Notes: a model not told the origin generated them from the sequence alone. DNA of 64,000 nucleotides from CATQHS01 sp963422655 (GCA_963422655.1 OY730440.1:2356001-2420000); one strand, 5' to 3'. Shown: positions 24,462 to 34,116, counted from the first letter of the stretch. Made by a program: numbers and translations.

Positions 24462-25268
24462 ATGTGCACCACCGGTGCCTTCCGGCTCGGTCCCGAAGAC
24501 TATTTGCTGTTCAAGAACAAGGACTTCGGACGAAGCTCTTTCGAGGATCGGCTGGTGGTCGAGCCCGACGTCTTCGGTGTCTCGGGGGTGACGACTTGGG
24601 CCGGACAGGACCCCGATCGTGACGAGCTCAGCGGGTTCTCCATCGGTGCCAACCGGCACGGGTTGCTGGCGTGTGACAGCAACGTGGCGACACTGCCCGA
24701 CCACGAGAACTACGACTGCCTGGTGGAGATCGCCTTGCGGGAGGGATATGACGTCTCGTCGGGAGTCGAAGCCGTTCGGGAGGCGACAGCCGCGCACCCC
24801 TACCTGTGGGCCAACCTCGTACTGATCGATCGGGCGTCGATTGCAGCTATCGATGTCAGAGGCCATTGCATCGAGGTCGCCGAGGAGCCCGACCGGATCG
24901 CCCGGTCGAATCATCACGTGGTGCTGGGTGCTCACGAGCATGACGACGACACGGTGACGTCTCAGAGGCGGCTGGAGTCGGCGACATCACGTCTGACGAC
25001 AGCGGCGTCGGTCGACGACATTTTCAGGCTCCAAGCCTCCCATGACCACGGCGCCACCGGGATCTGCAACCACACCTTCTATGAAACCGTCTACGCGTAC
25101 GTCCTACACCGGCGGGACGCCAGGACGAGGCTGTTCGTCACCAAGGGCCATCCGTGCCGGGCTACAGAGCCCGCAGAACTCGAACTACCCCTCGGCGAGG
25201 AGTGGACGACCGAAGCAGTCGGCCACTTTCGGGCCCGTTATCCCTCGGCCCGAACCCGGTCGGCGTGA
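24462..25268 (+). CDS. Ntn-type hydrolase with N-terminal Cys (C45/C59-like)
   Basis: A 268-residue protein beginning MCTTGAFRLGPEDYLLFKNKDF. Cys2 after the initiator Met, with a following NKDF, is the pattern of N-terminal nucleophile hydrolases of the isopenicillin-N acyltransferase (C45) or choloylglycine (C59) type. Removal of Met exposes the Cys that attacks an amide. Further family-like segments are GFSIGANRHGLLACDSNVA and HTFYETVYAYVLHRRDARTR. The family cleaves acyl amides, such as those of taurine or glycine conjugates. In a cluster with xsc, that raises the possibility of releasing an aminosulfonate. C45 versus C59 cannot be settled by eye. Confidence 0.65.
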   Translation: MCTTGAFRLGPEDYLLFKNKDFGRSSFEDRLVVEPDVFGVSGVTTWAGQDPDRDELSGFSIGANRHGLLACDSNVATLPDHENYDCLVEIALREGYDVSSGVEAVREATAAHPYLWANLVLIDRASIAAIDVRGHCIEVAEEPDRIARSNHHVVLGAHEHDDDTVTSQRRLESATSRLTTAASVDDIFRLQASHDHGATGICNHTFYETVYAYVLHRRDARTRLFVTKGHPCRATEPAELELPLGEEWTTEAVGHFRARYPSARTRSA

Positions 25269-25417
25269 TCAGCCGGCGTGGCCGGTCAGGCACCGTCGCT
25301 GACACCGACGGCACCGGTCTTGCCGTTTGTAATAAGATACGCGATGCTCATGCCGTGATCGGCTGAACGCTCTAGTTTTCCAAGTCAGTTGTCCAAGTCA
25401 CCCTGGGAGGATTCAAA

Positions 25418-27175
25418 ATGGGGGATGGAGACCGAAATAATCTAACGCCCGATGTCGGCGAGCTGGTCGACCAGTATCGCAGCGCCAGGCTGTCCCGCCG
25501 ACGGTTCATGGGCCGCATGACGGCTCTCGGATTCAGCGTGCCGGCGGCTGCTTCGATCCTGGCTGCCTGCGGGGACGACGACGACAGCCCCAGCGTCGAT
25601 GAGCCCGATGAGCCCGATGAGACTGAAGTCCCCCCCTCCGAACCGGTTGCCATGGAACCGATTCAGGGGGGAACCTTGCGAGAGGGCTACAACCGTGACG
25701 TCTCCCCGCACGACCCCCTCACGACCAACTGGTACGACCCCGCCTTCTTCGCCATCTATGAGGCGATCATGTCCAATGACCCCAACGGCAGCGACGTGCC
25801 CCAATTCGCATCCGACTTCTCGGTGTCCGACGACGGTCTCGAGTACCGCTTCACCATTCCCGACGGGAAGCTCTCCCACTCGGGGGGCACAATCGACGCT
25901 GCCAAGGTGGCGGAGTTCTATCGGACTGTCCAGCAGGAGAGCTTCGTCGCCGGCCTGGCTGCGCCGGTCGACACCTACGAGGCCGATGGCAACCAGGTGG
26001 TCATGAAGATGAAGAACCCGTGGATCGGCGCGCTCGGGCCGCACAAGACGGGTTACTGGCGCATCATCAACATCGACACCTGGAAGCAAGCGAGAGGTGA
26101 CGGCGGCGAATCGACCTACGGAACCGAGTCGGCCGACGGTACCGGGCCTTTCACTCATGAGGCGTGGGAGCCTGGCAGTCGTGTACTGGTCAAACGGTGG
26201 GACGACTACCCCGGGTCGCAAACCCCGTTCTTCGAGAACAAGGGCCCGGCCTATCTCGACGCCATCGAGTGGACGGTCATTACCGAGGCCGGTCAGCGGG
26301 CGACCCAGATCGAGAACGGCGACATCGACACGCTCATCAATCCTGCCCACCAAGACATCGAGCGACTCGAGTCGAACTCCGATCTGACGGTTACCAGGTA
26401 TCCAGAATGGTCGGGTTTCATGTTGACCATGAACCGGGACTACCCCGAGCTCTTCGGTGATCGGGAAACCCGCCAGGGGCTCTCCCATGCCCTGGACCGG
26501 GAGGGCATGGTCAACGCCATACTGGCCGGCAACGGCGCCGCCACGTACGGGCCTTTCCCCACTACCGACCGCAACTACGAACCGGCTGTCGAAGAGTTCA
26601 ACCGGTTCGACGTCGACTTGGCCAATAAAAGGCTGGACGACGCGGGCTGGACCGGCGGCGACAGCGTGCGGGAGCGGAATGGAACCGCTTTCTCCTTCGA
26701 GTACATCGTCGAGGACGAGTCGGTTCAGGTATCGGTGGCCGAGGCCGTGGCCGAGCAGTTCCGTACCATCGGTGTGCAGGCCAACCTGGCCGTTCGAGAC
26801 CGAGCGGTGGTGTTCGAGGACCAATCCGGTGAAGGTCGTGAGGCTGCCGCCATGTCCGGCTTCTTCTGGCTGTGGCCGATTCCCCTCGACGTGCTGATCC
26901 TGTTCTCCGGTTCGGGGTTCATCCCGGTCCCGAACTTCTCTCATGCGGTCGAACCGCGCATCGACGCCGCGATCGCGGCCTGGCAGCAATCGGCGACGGC
27001 GGCCGAGGCGCAGGCGGCTGCCTCGGAGTTCCAGTTGGCTTGGGCCGAGGAGCTTCCCTACCTGTCGATCATGAACCAGAACGCGACCTTCGTGAAGAAC
27101 AACCGGGTACACGGGTGGCAGCCCTTCGTATGGAACCTCTACCCGTACTACAACGACACTTGGATCGAGGGCTAG
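25418..27175 (+). CDS. ABC transporter substrate-binding lipoprotein (SBP_bac_5)
   Basis: A 585-residue extracytoplasmic binding protein for peptides or similar solutes. Residues 25-51 carry a twin-arginine signal (LSRRRFMGRMTALGF) and a lipobox ILAAC (Cys51), so it is exported folded and anchored as a lipoprotein. The linker DEPDEPDE comes from a 9-nt in-frame repeat. The family signature region YEAIMSNDPNGSDVPQFASD follows, then SHALDREGMVNAILAG. It heads the transporter operon, followed by two permeases and an ATPase. ATG 25418 follows GGAGGATTCAAA. Confidence 0.9.
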   Translation: MGDGDRNNLTPDVGELVDQYRSARLSRRRFMGRMTALGFSVPAAASILAACGDDDDSPSVDEPDEPDETEVPPSEPVAMEPIQGGTLREGYNRDVSPHDPLTTNWYDPAFFAIYEAIMSNDPNGSDVPQFASDFSVSDDGLEYRFTIPDGKLSHSGGTIDAAKVAEFYRTVQQESFVAGLAAPVDTYEADGNQVVMKMKNPWIGALGPHKTGYWRIINIDTWKQARGDGGESTYGTESADGTGPFTHEAWEPGSRVLVKRWDDYPGSQTPFFENKGPAYLDAIEWTVITEAGQRATQIENGDIDTLINPAHQDIERLESNSDLTVTRYPEWSGFMLTMNRDYPELFGDRETRQGLSHALDREGMVNAILAGNGAATYGPFPTTDRNYEPAVEEFNRFDVDLANKRLDDAGWTGGDSVRERNGTAFSFEYIVEDESVQVSVAEAVAEQFRTIGVQANLAVRDRAVVFEDQSGEGREAAAMSGFFWLWPIPLDVLILFSGSGFIPVPNFSHAVEPRIDAAIAAWQQSATAAEAQAAASEFQLAWAEELPYLSIMNQNATFVKNNRVHGWQPFVWNLYPYYNDTWIEG

Positions 27176-27183
27176 CCACTGCA

Positions 27184-28125
27184 GTGCCGACCGACCCGGA
27201 GGCGGCTCGCTACCTCAGGGAATGGGACGATCGACTCCAGGACTATGAGGACCGCCAGCGCATCACCGCGGTACGCCAACTCCTGCGTCGGATGGGCCGG
27301 AACCGTCTCCTGCTCATAGGGACGGTTCTAGGTTTCGTTGTCTTGTTCCTCGGCCTGTTCGGGCCGGTCATCTCCGGTGTCGATTACCGAACCCAGAGCT
27401 TCCGTAACATCCATCGTCCCCCGTTCAGCGAGGGCCATCTACTCGGCACCGACGAGTTGGGCCGAGATATTGCCATCCGGTTGTTCATCGGTATCCGGGT
27501 GAGTTTGCTGGTAGCCGCGGGCGTGACCACGCTGGCACTGGTCGCCGGCGTGCTCCTCGGGATGACCGGAGGCTGGACCGGAGGCTGGACCGACCGCGCC
27601 GTAAGGGGTGGCGTGGACTTCGTATGGGGGTTCCCGCTGATCCTGGTTGCGGTGCTGTTCGCGGGAGGACTGGGGGAGGGGCTGTTCCCGGTGATCCTCG
27701 CGGTGGGGCTGGTCAACACGGCTGCCATCGCCCGGGTGGTGCGGGGGGAGGTCTTGGTGCTCAAGCAGCGCGAGTTCATCGAGGCTGCTCACGCTGCGGG
27801 CGTATCCACGGTGAGGATCATGGGGCGCCACGTGGTCCCCAACATCCTGGCCCCGACCATGGTGCTGGCCTCGTACTACGTGGCGGTGGCGGTTGTGGCC
27901 GAGGCCGCGCTCTCTTTCGTCGGTCTCGGGGCCCAGCCGCCCCTGCCCAGCCTCGGGCGGATGGTGTCGGACGGGCGGAACTTCCTGCGGGTCAACCACT
28001 GGGAGGCGACCATCCCCGGTCTGGCCATCGTGATGCTGGTGTTGTCGGTGAGCCTCATCGGTGACGGTCTGCGTGATGTATTCGACCCGCGGCTGCGACA
28101 CGAGGCCAAAGGGGTCGAAGAGTGA
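27184..28125 (+). CDS. ABC permease, DppC/OppC type
   Basis: A 313-residue inner-membrane permease. After a cytoplasmic N-terminus, helix 1 is LLLIGTVLGFVVLFLGLFGP; the conserved HLLGTDELGRDIAIRLFIG precedes the permease core, and the EAA loop is EAAHAAGVSTVRIMGRHVVP. GGWTGGWT comes from a 12-nt in-frame tandem duplication in a periplasmic or loop segment. GTG 27184 is chosen as the first start after the SBP stop (8 nt). The frame extends further upstream inside the SBP gene, but that part is a shadow. It pairs with the DppB-type permease that follows. Confidence 0.85.
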   Translation: MPTDPEAARYLREWDDRLQDYEDRQRITAVRQLLRRMGRNRLLLIGTVLGFVVLFLGLFGPVISGVDYRTQSFRNIHRPPFSEGHLLGTDELGRDIAIRLFIGIRVSLLVAAGVTTLALVAGVLLGMTGGWTGGWTDRAVRGGVDFVWGFPLILVAVLFAGGLGEGLFPVILAVGLVNTAAIARVVRGEVLVLKQREFIEAAHAAGVSTVRIMGRHVVPNILAPTMVLASYYVAVAVVAEAALSFVGLGAQPPLPSLGRMVSDGRNFLRVNHWEATIPGLAIVMLVLSVSLIGDGLRDVFDPRLRHEAKGVEE

Positions 28126-28135
28126 GGACAGCGAG

Positions 28136-29053
28136 ATGAGGAGGATCGCCTCCCGCAGCCTTTACATGCTGCTCATCTTGGCGCTGTCGTCGATCGCCGT
28201 GTTCTATGCCATCCGACTCTCGGGTGGCGACGCTACCGCGGCCCGCCTGCCCGCCTCGGCATCGGCGGAGGACCGAGCCCAGTTCCGTGACCAGCTCGGG
28301 CTCGACGACCCCGTGTACGAGCAGTACTTCCGCTACATGGGCCGGGTCGTCCAGGGTGATTTCGGCTCGTCCATCACCAACAACGCCAAGATCAGCAACC
28401 TGGTGAAGGAGCACGGCCGCAACAGCCTGGTCCTCGGGGCATCTGCTTTCGTGCTGGTATTCGCGATCGGGGTTCCCCTCGGCGTGCTGGCCGCGGTTCG
28501 CCGCAACCGCTCGGCCGATGCCGGGATCATGACGTTCTCGGTGGTGGGCATGGCCATACCCAACTTCTGGCTGGCTCTGCTGGCGGTGTGGCTGTTCGCC
28601 AGTACCCTCGGGTGGCTGCCGTCGGCGGGATGCTGCGGGATCAAGCAACTCATCCTGCCGGCATCGGTTCTGGCACTGGAGGGGATAGCGCTCACTGTGC
28701 GTATGACCCGCTCGGCCATGCTCGAGAATCTCGGTGCGGATTTTGTCCGGACCCTTCGGGCCGGCGGTCTGTCGGAGCTCAGGGTCATCGGCAGGCATGT
28801 CCTGCGAAACGCCATGGTCCCCATCGTCTCGCTGGCAGGGCTTCGCATAGGACAGATCGTCGGTTATGCGCTCGTCGTCGAGACTATCTTCGGCTGGCCC
28901 GGGCTGGGGCAGGTGCTGGTCACGGCGGTGCTGCGCCGCGACTACCCGGTGGCCCAGTTCTTCTCGCTCGTTCTCATAGCCGTCGTCGTGGCGAGCAACT
29001 GGCTCGCTGATGTCGGCTACACGGTCGTCAACCCCCGGCTGCGCCGTGCCTGA
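28136..29053 (+). CDS. ABC permease, DppB/OppB type
   Basis: A 305-residue inner-membrane permease. Helix 1 is SLYMLLILALSSIAVFYAIR, followed by the long periplasmic loop with RDQLGLDDPVYEQYFRYMGR, typical of DppB/OppB. The EAA loop near RTLRAGGLSELRVIGRHVLR binds the ATPase, and VVETIFGWPGLGQ is the conserved C-terminal motif. In most operons the B permease precedes C, whereas here C comes first. ATG 28136 follows a GAGGACAG purine stretch, 10 nt after the preceding stop. Confidence 0.9.
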   Translation: MRRIASRSLYMLLILALSSIAVFYAIRLSGGDATAARLPASASAEDRAQFRDQLGLDDPVYEQYFRYMGRVVQGDFGSSITNNAKISNLVKEHGRNSLVLGASAFVLVFAIGVPLGVLAAVRRNRSADAGIMTFSVVGMAIPNFWLALLAVWLFASTLGWLPSAGCCGIKQLILPASVLALEGIALTVRMTRSAMLENLGADFVRTLRAGGLSELRVIGRHVLRNAMVPIVSLAGLRIGQIVGYALVVETIFGWPGLGQVLVTAVLRRDYPVAQFFSLVLIAVVVASNWLADVGYTVVNPRLRRA

Positions 29054-30071
29054 CCGGCAAGCCCCCATTGGCCCGGCAGCCACCGGAGCCGGGCCCCCGG
29101 GCCTGGCGCTGTCGATCTGCAACCTCCGGACGGTGATCCGCACCGAGGGGGTGGATCACGAGGTGGTGAGAGGGCTGTCGCTGGATATCCAACCCGACGA
29201 GATCGTCTGCCTCGTGGGTGAAAGCGGATGTGGCAAGACCATGACCGCGCTCTCGGCCCTCCGGCTCGTCCCGTCGCCACCGGCGCGGGTCGTCGGTGGG
29301 GAGGTGATGTTGGCCGGACGCGACCTCTTGAAACTGTCGAACCGAGAAATGCGAGCGGTGCGGACCGAAGAGATCTCGATGATCTTCCAGGACCCGCTCA
29401 CCTCGCTCGATCCCGTGTTCACGGTGGGCCAAATGCTCATCGAGGTGATATGCACCCACCGGCCCCTGTCCAAACGTGATGCCACCGATCTGGCGATATC
29501 AGCGTTGGGAGGGGTCGGACTGCCGGCGCCCCACCAGCAGATCGATGCCTATCCGCACCAGTTGTCGGGTGGTATGCGTCAAAGGGTGATGATCGCCATG
29601 GCCCTGATGCTCGACCCGAGCGTGCTCATCGCCGACGAGCCGACCACTGCGCTCGACGTGACCGTGCAGGCCCAGATCCTGGATCGACTGCTCGAGGAAC
29701 AGCGCAAGCGGCATATGGCGATGCTGCTCATCACCCACGACTTGGCCATCGTGGCGTCGATTGCCGATCGGGTGGCGGTCATGTACAGCGGCGAGATCGT
29801 GGAGTTGGCCCCCGTCCGCGAGTTGTTCTCCAACCCGCGGCACCCCTACACCCAGGGTCTGCTCAAGGCCCTTCCGTCCGCTCGTTCCAAAGGGGTCCTC
29901 TACAGCATCCCCGGGCGGGTGCCGCCTCCGCAGTTCCCGCCTCCCGGTTGCCATTTCGCGCCTCGTTGCCCCTACGCCGTCTCCCGGTGCTGGCAGCAAT
30001 ACCCCGAGCTCACGGGGGAGGGGTTGCATCAGATGCGGTGTTTCAACCCTCAACCCTTCGATCCATCGTGA
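29046..30071 (+). CDS. ABC transporter ATPase, DppD/OppD type
   Basis: A 341-residue ATPase. Walker A is GESGCGKT, the Q-loop FQDPLTSLDP, the signature LSGGMRQRVMIAMAL, Walker B LIADEPTTAL, and the H-loop LITHDLAI. The C-terminal oligopeptide_HPY region ends GCHFAPRCPYAVSRC, the cysteine-bearing motif seen in OppD/DppD proteins. GTG 29046 overlaps the permease stop by 8 nt. The second ATPase is encoded separately at 32922-33995 on the other strand. Confidence 0.9.
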   Translation: MPDRQAPIGPAATGAGPPGLALSICNLRTVIRTEGVDHEVVRGLSLDIQPDEIVCLVGESGCGKTMTALSALRLVPSPPARVVGGEVMLAGRDLLKLSNREMRAVRTEEISMIFQDPLTSLDPVFTVGQMLIEVICTHRPLSKRDATDLAISALGGVGLPAPHQQIDAYPHQLSGGMRQRVMIAMALMLDPSVLIADEPTTALDVTVQAQILDRLLEEQRKRHMAMLLITHDLAIVASIADRVAVMYSGEIVELAPVRELFSNPRHPYTQGLLKALPSARSKGVLYSIPGRVPPPQFPPPGCHFAPRCPYAVSRCWQQYPELTGEGLHQMRCFNPQPFDPS

Positions 30072-30715
30072 CCGCGCCGATTCCGATAGAAGTACGGCTC
30101 GCCCGGGGGTTGACGGTTCGCGGTCATGAATTCACTCCTGACGGGCCTCCGGTGGTGTTCGTCCACGAACCGGGCCGGGACCTCGACGCCTGGGAATCAC
30201 GTACTTCGCAGTTCGCCGACAAGGGATTCAAGGTGTTCGCGCTCGATCTGGCCGGTAACGGCCTCAGTGACGGTGAAGCCGATCAGTGGGAGAGCACAAT
30301 CGGCGAGGTGATCGCCGAGATCGGTGTCCAATGGGGTCCCGTCGGCGTCGTTGCGGCCGGTGAGTCCTGTCGGCCCTTTCTGGGTATCGGCGCCGACGAC
30401 GAGGTTCCCGTCCAGGCTTTGATATCGCCCTCGGGCATCGATGAGGCGGCGCTGGGGGACTCTGTGCCCTCGATGCGATTGATGATGTGTGGACCCGGCA
30501 CCGAGAGTGTGCATCAGATGACCAAGGCGGTATTCGACCGGGCTCGGGGCCAGAAGCTTATGGTCACCGGAGGAGGCGCTGAACAGGGCAGCGAGCTGAT
30601 CGTAGCCCACGGTCACCTGCTGGGTGAGCTGGTCATGTGGTTCCGCCGGTTCCTGACCGGGTATCACCTGGCCTGGGTCAAAGAGATCACCTCCACCCCT
30701 AGAGCCGAGGAGTGA
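30068..30715 (+). CDS. Alpha/beta-hydrolase-fold protein, possibly non-catalytic
   Basis: A 215-residue protein with the start of an alpha/beta hydrolase fold: PPVVFVHEPGRDLDAWESRT and VFALDLAGNGLSDGEADQWE (oxyanion and strand 4 regions). The expected nucleophile elbow GxSxG is replaced by AAGESCRPF. Ser is present but the last Gly is Arg, so activity is doubtful. The acid/His end is short. GTG 30068 overlaps the ATPase stop (GTGA), so it is translated with the transporter. It could be a lyase-like or accessory member of the family. Confidence 0.6.
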   Translation: MTAPIPIEVRLARGLTVRGHEFTPDGPPVVFVHEPGRDLDAWESRTSQFADKGFKVFALDLAGNGLSDGEADQWESTIGEVIAEIGVQWGPVGVVAAGESCRPFLGIGADDEVPVQALISPSGIDEAALGDSVPSMRLMMCGPGTESVHQMTKAVFDRARGQKLMVTGGGAEQGSELIVAHGHLLGELVMWFRRFLTGYHLAWVKEITSTPRAEE

Positions 30716-30780
30716 CTCATGGAGGGCCTCATGAGGGGCAATGACTCGAACCATCCAGTGACCCAGCCCAGGAGCTATCC

Positions 30781-31647
30781 ATGACTGTTGTCGATGCCCA
30801 CCTGCACCTGTTCAAGGCCGTCTCCGACCGGTACCCGCGGGATGTGATGGCGCCGATGACGCCTCCCGATCGGGAGGAGAACGCCGAGGCGTACCTGAAG
30901 GTCATGGACTCGGCTGGAGTCGACCATTCCGTGGTGGTGGCCCTGTCATCCCATGACCAGTATCTGGCCGATCTCCATCGCAACCATCCGGATCGCTTCG
31001 CGACCGTCGGAGTGATCGACGAGGATGCGCCGGATCAAGTGGCCGACTTGGAACGCCGCATAGAGCAGAGCGGGCTGCAGGGATTGCGGCTGTTCTCGCT
31101 CGGTGACGATTCACTCGCACCGCAGGATCTGCCGTTGTTCGGGCTGCTCGAGGCCATGGCTCGTCATCGGGTCAAGGTGTGGTTCTACGCCAATGTCGGG
31201 CAAGTGGGGTTGCTCGACCGCACGTTGGAGCTGTTGCCCGATCTGGTCGTGGTCATGAACCATCTGGGGTTCTGCCCCGACATCTGGGACGAGATCGTGA
31301 TCGACGACGACCGGCGGCCTCATTTTGACATCGCCTTGCCGCCCGACTCCCTCGATGCCGTGACCGGGCTGGCCCGGCACCCCAACGTGTACGTACACCT
31401 GTCGGGAATGTACGCGTTCACCCACGAGGCCTACCCATACACGGATCTTCAGGCAGTCGTCGACCGCATCCACGGCGCCTTCGGTTCCGATCGGTTGCTG
31501 ATGGCCAGTGACTACCCCTGGATCCACCCCAACCCTGGATACTCCGAGACGCTGGCGCTGATCGACCACTTCCTGCCCGGCCTACCCTCCGTCGAGCGTG
31601 ACAAGATTCGGGGCGGCAACGCCGAGCGGCTGTTCACTTTCGTCTAG
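30781..31647 (+). CDS. TIM-barrel amidohydrolase (amidohydrolase-2 type)
   Basis: A 288-residue protein with the metal-binding start VVDAHLHLFKAV (HxH), a Lys/His region in VVMNHLGFCPD, and the late Asp in RLLMASDYPWIHPN. These fit the PF04909 family of decarboxylases and lactonases/hydrolases. A single zinc and hydrolysis of a lactone, or decarboxylation, is usual. It ends the transporter operon. ATG 30781 follows AGGAGCTATCC. The stop and the stop of the convergent aminotransferase share a 14-nt duplication. Confidence 0.8.
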   Translation: MTVVDAHLHLFKAVSDRYPRDVMAPMTPPDREENAEAYLKVMDSAGVDHSVVVALSSHDQYLADLHRNHPDRFATVGVIDEDAPDQVADLERRIEQSGLQGLRLFSLGDDSLAPQDLPLFGLLEAMARHRVKVWFYANVGQVGLLDRTLELLPDLVVVMNHLGFCPDIWDEIVIDDDRRPHFDIALPPDSLDAVTGLARHPNVYVHLSGMYAFTHEAYPYTDLQAVVDRIHGAFGSDRLLMASDYPWIHPNPGYSETLALIDHFLPGLPSVERDKIRGGNAERLFTFV

Positions 31648-31668
31648 TCAGCTCCGTCTGGTCAGCTC
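31641..31668. repeat. 14-nt tandem duplication over two stop codons
   Basis: cgtctagtcagctc is followed directly by cgtctggtcagctc (one mismatch). The first copy holds the TAG of the amidohydrolase, the second the TGA of the convergent aminotransferase. Confidence 0.85.
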
Positions 31669-32813
31669 CATTGCGAGCAGGCGGCGGCCAAGCGGTCGAC
31701 TCCTTCGAGGAGAAGGTCGGGTGCGGTAGCGAGCGAGATACGGACGTTGGCTCGGCTGGCCGGGCCGAAAGCGGTGCCCGGCACGGTGGCGACATGGTGA
31801 TCGATGATGAGCCTGCGAGTGAAGTCGACATCGCTGAGGCCCGAGCCGCTCACGTCGATCCAGAGATAGATAGCACCGTCGGGCTTCAGAGTCGGAACCC
31901 CGGCCGCGTCGAGGACGGCCAGAGCCCCGTCTCGTCGCTCCCGGTAAGCGTCGCGCATCTCGAACACCACGTCCTGGGGTCCCTTCAGGGCGGCGATGGC
32001 TGCCTTTTGGGCCGGTGCGTTGACAGAGGACGTATTCGGCTCCTGGCACTTCACGATCAGCCCGGCCGTATCAGGTGCAGCGACGGCATAGCCGACCCTC
32101 CACCCGGTCATGGCATAGGTCTTCGAGAAGGAGTAGAGCAGTATCACCCGGCCGTCGTCGTTGAAAGTTCCGGCGCTGGTCATCGCTTCGCCGAACACCA
32201 TCTCGTCGTAAACCTCGTCGGCCATCACCCACAGGTCGTACCGGCGAGCCAGATCGATCAGCTCCCTCAGATCGGCGGGTTCGATGACGGCTCCGGTGGG
32301 GTTGCTGGGCGAGTTCAAGACGATCAGCTTCGACCGGTCGGTGATGAGGGGCTCGATATGTTCGGCCCGAGGAACGAAGCCTTCGTCGGCAAACGTGGGA
32401 AAATACTGTGCCTGCAGAGACTGGATCTCTGCCATCATGCGGAAGTTGGGCCAGGAGGGATCGGCCAGCAGTACCCCGTCGCCCGGATCGGTGAGGGCGC
32501 TGATAGTCGAGTACCCGGCCATAACCGCTCCGGTCGTGACTATCACGTGCTCGGGGGTGACCGGTATCTGGTTTCGTAAAGTGACCTTCTCGGCGATCGC
32601 TTCTCGCAGCTCGGGTATGCCCGCGTTGGGCGTGTACTTGGTGAACCCGTCTCTCATTGCCTTGGTCGCTGCCTCACACACATGAGGCGGTGTCGGGAAG
32701 TCCGGCTCACCAGCTTCGAGATGGATACAGTCGGGGATCTGCCGGGCGAGATCGAACACCTCGCGGATTCCCGACCGCCCCATGGTGCTGACGATCCTCG
32801 ACGCTGATGTCAT
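31662..32813 (-). CDS. Class I/II aminotransferase (aspartate-aminotransferase fold)
   Basis: A 383-residue PLP enzyme. The PLP Lys is K231 in YSFSKTYAMTGWRVGY; NPTG is at 171-174, and the Asp-Tyr pair is in WVMADEVYDEMV. It starts at ATG 32813. Such enzymes transfer the amino group of amino acids or amines to pyruvate or 2-oxoglutarate. The common taurine transaminase (Tpa) is class III, so the substrate is not given by family alone. Its place between transporter and xsc makes an aminosulfonate or an amine product of the hydrolases plausible. Confidence 0.85.
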   Translation of the reverse strand: MTSASRIVSTMGRSGIREVFDLARQIPDCIHLEAGEPDFPTPPHVCEAATKAMRDGFTKYTPNAGIPELREAIAEKVTLRNQIPVTPEHVIVTTGAVMAGYSTISALTDPGDGVLLADPSWPNFRMMAEIQSLQAQYFPTFADEGFVPRAEHIEPLITDRSKLIVLNSPSNPTGAVIEPADLRELIDLARRYDLWVMADEVYDEMVFGEAMTSAGTFNDDGRVILLYSFSKTYAMTGWRVGYAVAAPDTAGLIVKCQEPNTSSVNAPAQKAAIAALKGPQDVVFEMRDAYRERRDGALAVLDAAGVPTLKPDGAIYLWIDVSGSGLSDVDFTRRLIIDHHVATVPGTAFGPASRANVRISLATAPDLLLEGVDRLAAACSQWS

Positions 32814-32921
32814 GTGACGCTCTCCTCCACATAGCTGCGTTCGATCATGGCCGAGGCCGAGAACACCAGCAGAAGCACCTGACTGCTCCTCACCACCCCG
32901 GCCGTCCCGGCTGCCCCGGCA

Positions 32922-33995
32922 TCAGTGGTAGACCTGCCGGACTTCGGCGAAGTGACAGGCGACGGCATGACCGGACGGCTTCTGCTCGAGGGGTGGCTCC
33001 TGCGTCCGGCAGATCTCCTCCTCGGATCCGATCGGGCAGCGAGGATGGAACCGGCACCCGGTCGGAGGGTTGACGGCGCTCGGTACCTCACCGCCGAGAA
33101 GGATCCGTTGCCGTTGGCGTTCCGTGTCGGGGTCGGGCACCGGAGCGGACGACAGCAGCGCCTGCGTGTAGGGGTGCATCGGCGCCGAGAACAACTCCTC
33201 CGATGCGGCCATCTCCACGATCTTGCCCAGGTACATCACTGCGATTCGTTCGGATATGTGACGGACGACGGCGAGGTCGTGGGCGATGAAGAGGTAGGTC
33301 AGCCCCAGCTCTTTCTGGAGCCCGTCGAGGAGGTTCAACACCTGCGCCTGGATGGAGACGTCCAGCGCCGAGACCGGCTCGTCACACACGATGAAGCCGG
33401 GGTTGACGGCCAAGGCCCGAGCGACGCCGATTCGCTGGCGCTGACCGCCGGAGAACTCGTGGGGGTAGCGGTTGCCATGGGAGGGGTTGAGCCCGACGAC
33501 ATCGAGCAGTTCAGCGACCCGGGCTCGGCGTTCGTCCCGGGCCATCCTGGAGTGAACGGTCATCGGTTCGGCGATCGAGTCGCCGACCTTCATACGAGGG
33601 TCGAGCGAAGCCAGGGGATCTTGGAAGATGATTTGCATCTCGCTGCGAAGGGCCCGCAGGGCGGCCCGGTCGGCGCTGACTATGTCGATCGTGTCGAACC
33701 CTCCGCCGTCGAGCCGGCGCCGCATCAAAACCTGGCCGCTGGTGGGCTCGATGAGGCGGAGGATGCAGCGGGCCGTGGTCGACTTGCCGCATCCCGACTC
33801 CCCGACCAGTCCGAGAGTCGTGGCCCGGGTCACATCGAAGGACACGTCGGCAACGGCGGAGACGTCGTCGTATTCTCGCGAGAAGCCTCGACGGCGACGA
33901 AACGTCTTGGTCAGGTTCCGTACCGAGACGGCGACATCTCCGGTCGGCTCGCCTACAGTCGGTTCACGATCCGTCGCCGGTTCGGTGGTCGTCAC
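32922..33995 (-). CDS. ABC transporter ATPase, DppF/OppF type
   Basis: A 357-residue ATPase. Walker A is GESGCGKST, the Q-loop FQDPLASLDP, the signature FSGGQRQRIGVARAL, Walker B FIVCDEPVSAL, and the H-loop LFIAHDLAVV. The HPY-type C-terminus ends with GCRFHPRCPIGSEEEICR. It should form the heterodimer with the ATPase at 29046. GTG 33995 follows GGAGG by 5 nt; the longer open frame upstream overlaps the divergent flavoprotein gene and is a shadow. Confidence 0.9.
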   Translation of the reverse strand: MTTTEPATDREPTVGEPTGDVAVSVRNLTKTFRRRRGFSREYDDVSAVADVSFDVTRATTLGLVGESGCGKSTTARCILRLIEPTSGQVLMRRRLDGGGFDTIDIVSADRAALRALRSEMQIIFQDPLASLDPRMKVGDSIAEPMTVHSRMARDERRARVAELLDVVGLNPSHGNRYPHEFSGGQRQRIGVARALAVNPGFIVCDEPVSALDVSIQAQVLNLLDGLQKELGLTYLFIAHDLAVVRHISERIAVMYLGKIVEMAASEELFSAPMHPYTQALLSSAPVPDPDTERQRQRILLGGEVPSAVNPPTGCRFHPRCPIGSEEEICRTQEPPLEQKPSGHAVACHFAEVRQVYH

Positions 33996-34116
33996 CGGGA
34001 CCTCCGTTTCGTCATCTGCGAGCTTACCGAAACGGCCTCGATCGGACGGCTTGATCGAATGGCCCTGGTCGGCAACGCTATAGGCTCTTCCGCAGATGAG
34101 AGTAAAGGAGGCCGTC

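Noticed and set aside
26872..27183. Upstream extension of the DppC-type permease
   Set aside because: It overlaps the end of the SBP in another frame, and the permease family begins near 27184.
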